Below, piece after piece: positions 6,438 through 6,870 of a stretch of 6,870 nucleotides of DNA. The translations under genes were made by a program, and so were the position numbers. This stretch comes from CADEED01 sp035761265 (GTDB lineage: Bacteria; Pseudomonadota; Gammaproteobacteria; Steroidobacterales; Steroidobacteraceae), in NCBI GenBank assembly GCA_035761265.1, contig DASTRL010000262.1, positions 1 to 6,870 of the forward strand. The letters are read 5' to 3'. Below the pieces are notes generated by a model. It ran no database searches. It was not told the origin of the DNA and worked only from the letters and a program-made list of their open reading frames with translations. The first letter of the stretch is position 1. The number at the start of each line of letters is the position of its first letter.

Positions 6438-6870
6438 ATGTCGTCGAGTGTGCAGCCCGCTTTCGTCCATCTCCGCCTGCATACCGAGTACTCGCTCAAG
6501 GACAGCGTCGTCCGCATCCCGGAACTGGTGGAGCGCGCCGCGCAGCTCGGCATGCCGGCCGTCGCGGTCAGCGACCAGAACAATCTGTTCGCGATGGTCA
6601 AGTTCTATCGCGAAGCGCTGAAGCGCGGCGTCAAGCCCATCATCGGTGTCGACGTGCTGCTGCGGATGCGCGGCGAGCGCGCGACGCCCGCGCGCCTCAC
6701 GCTGCTGTGCAAGGATCCCGGCGGCTACCAGAACGTCGCCAACCTGGTCACGCGCGCCTGGCTCGAGGGCCAGGAGCGCGGCGTCCCGCTCATCGATCGT
6801 GGCTGGCTCGATGCCGAGACCACCGCCGGGCTGATCGCGCTCTCGGGTGCCGCCGAAGGCGACGTGGGTC
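6438..6870 (+). CDS. dnaE: DNA polymerase III alpha subunit, 5' part
   Basis: DnaE is the replicative C-family polymerase. Only the first 144 codons plus one base of a gene usually about 1,160 codons long lie in the window; the right edge cuts it. The visible part is the N-terminal PHP domain: FVHLRLHTEYS (9-19), the block LGMPAVAVSDQNNL, MVKFYREA, KPIIGVD, GGYQNVANLV, PLIDRGWL and GLIALSGAAEGDVG. All align with the start of E. coli DnaE. The ATG at 6438 gives the expected short lead-in; an in-frame GTG at 6411 is possible but unlikely. No Shine-Dalgarno precedes the start. The first PHP metal motif reads R13-x-H15 instead of H-x-H, as in E. coli DnaE (R10, H12). This suggests the PHP site is degenerate and that proofreading comes from a separate epsilon subunit (inference). 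The usual neighbour rnhB is 2.7 kb upstream because of the intervening gene. Confidence 0.96.
   Translation, partial: MSSSVQPAFVHLRLHTEYSLKDSVVRIPELVERAAQLGMPAVAVSDQNNLFAMVKFYREALKRGVKPIIGVDVLLRMRGERATPARLTLLCKDPGGYQNVANLVTRAWLEGQERGVPLIDRGWLDAETTAGLIALSGAAEGDVG

Noticed and set aside
1..6870. CRISPR array, tRNA/rRNA, insertion sequence, toxin-antitoxin or defence genes
   Set aside because: No regularly spaced direct repeats, cloverleaf-like segments, transposase frames or defence-type motifs were seen; apart from the c-di-GMP gene this is a housekeeping region.

Overview
The window is high-GC (about two thirds G+C by eye) chromosomal DNA from a Gram-negative bacterium. The gene order lpxD-fabZ-lpxA-lpxB-rnhB, followed by dnaE, is the classical lipid A/fatty acid/replication cluster of Gammaproteobacteria. 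In Betaproteobacteria dnaE is usually not adjacent. The DnaE start also carries an E. coli-like degenerate PHP metal site. A high-GC gammaproteobacterium near the Xanthomonadales/Nevskiales/Steroidobacterales is a reasonable guess, but the sequence does not prove the family.

Layout: bases 2-3696 on the + strand hold five tightly packed genes: the 3' part of lpxD, then fabZ, lpxA, lpxB and rnhB. Every junction is a start/stop overlap (ATGA, GTGA, TGATG, ATGA), so this is one transcript with likely translational coupling. FabZ supplies and competes for 3-hydroxyacyl-ACP. LpxA and LpxD use 3-hydroxyacyl-ACP to acylate UDP-GlcNAc and its derivative, and LpxB condenses the products into the lipid A disaccharide. 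RnhB (RNase HII) is a DNA-maintenance passenger.

Bases 3727-6090 on the - strand encode a 787-residue membrane-anchored cyclic-di-GMP enzyme (TM, probable dCache_3 periplasmic sensor, TM, HAMP, GGDEF, EAL). It converges on rnhB across a 30-base gap that holds a 7-bp perfect hairpin, probably a shared terminator. This gene splits rnhB from dnaE.

Bases 6091-6437 are a non-coding divergent spacer with weak promoter-like elements, several GC-rich inverted repeats and a short motif resembling dispersed proteobacterial repeats. From 6438 to the right edge runs the 5' end of dnaE (+), the DNA polymerase III alpha subunit.

I see no mobile element, CRISPR array, RNA gene or evident undescribed system. 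The most informative points are the c-di-GMP gene inserted into a conserved cluster, its lost I-site, the bulky acyl-ruler residues in LpxA and LpxD, and a possibly leaderless dnaE start.
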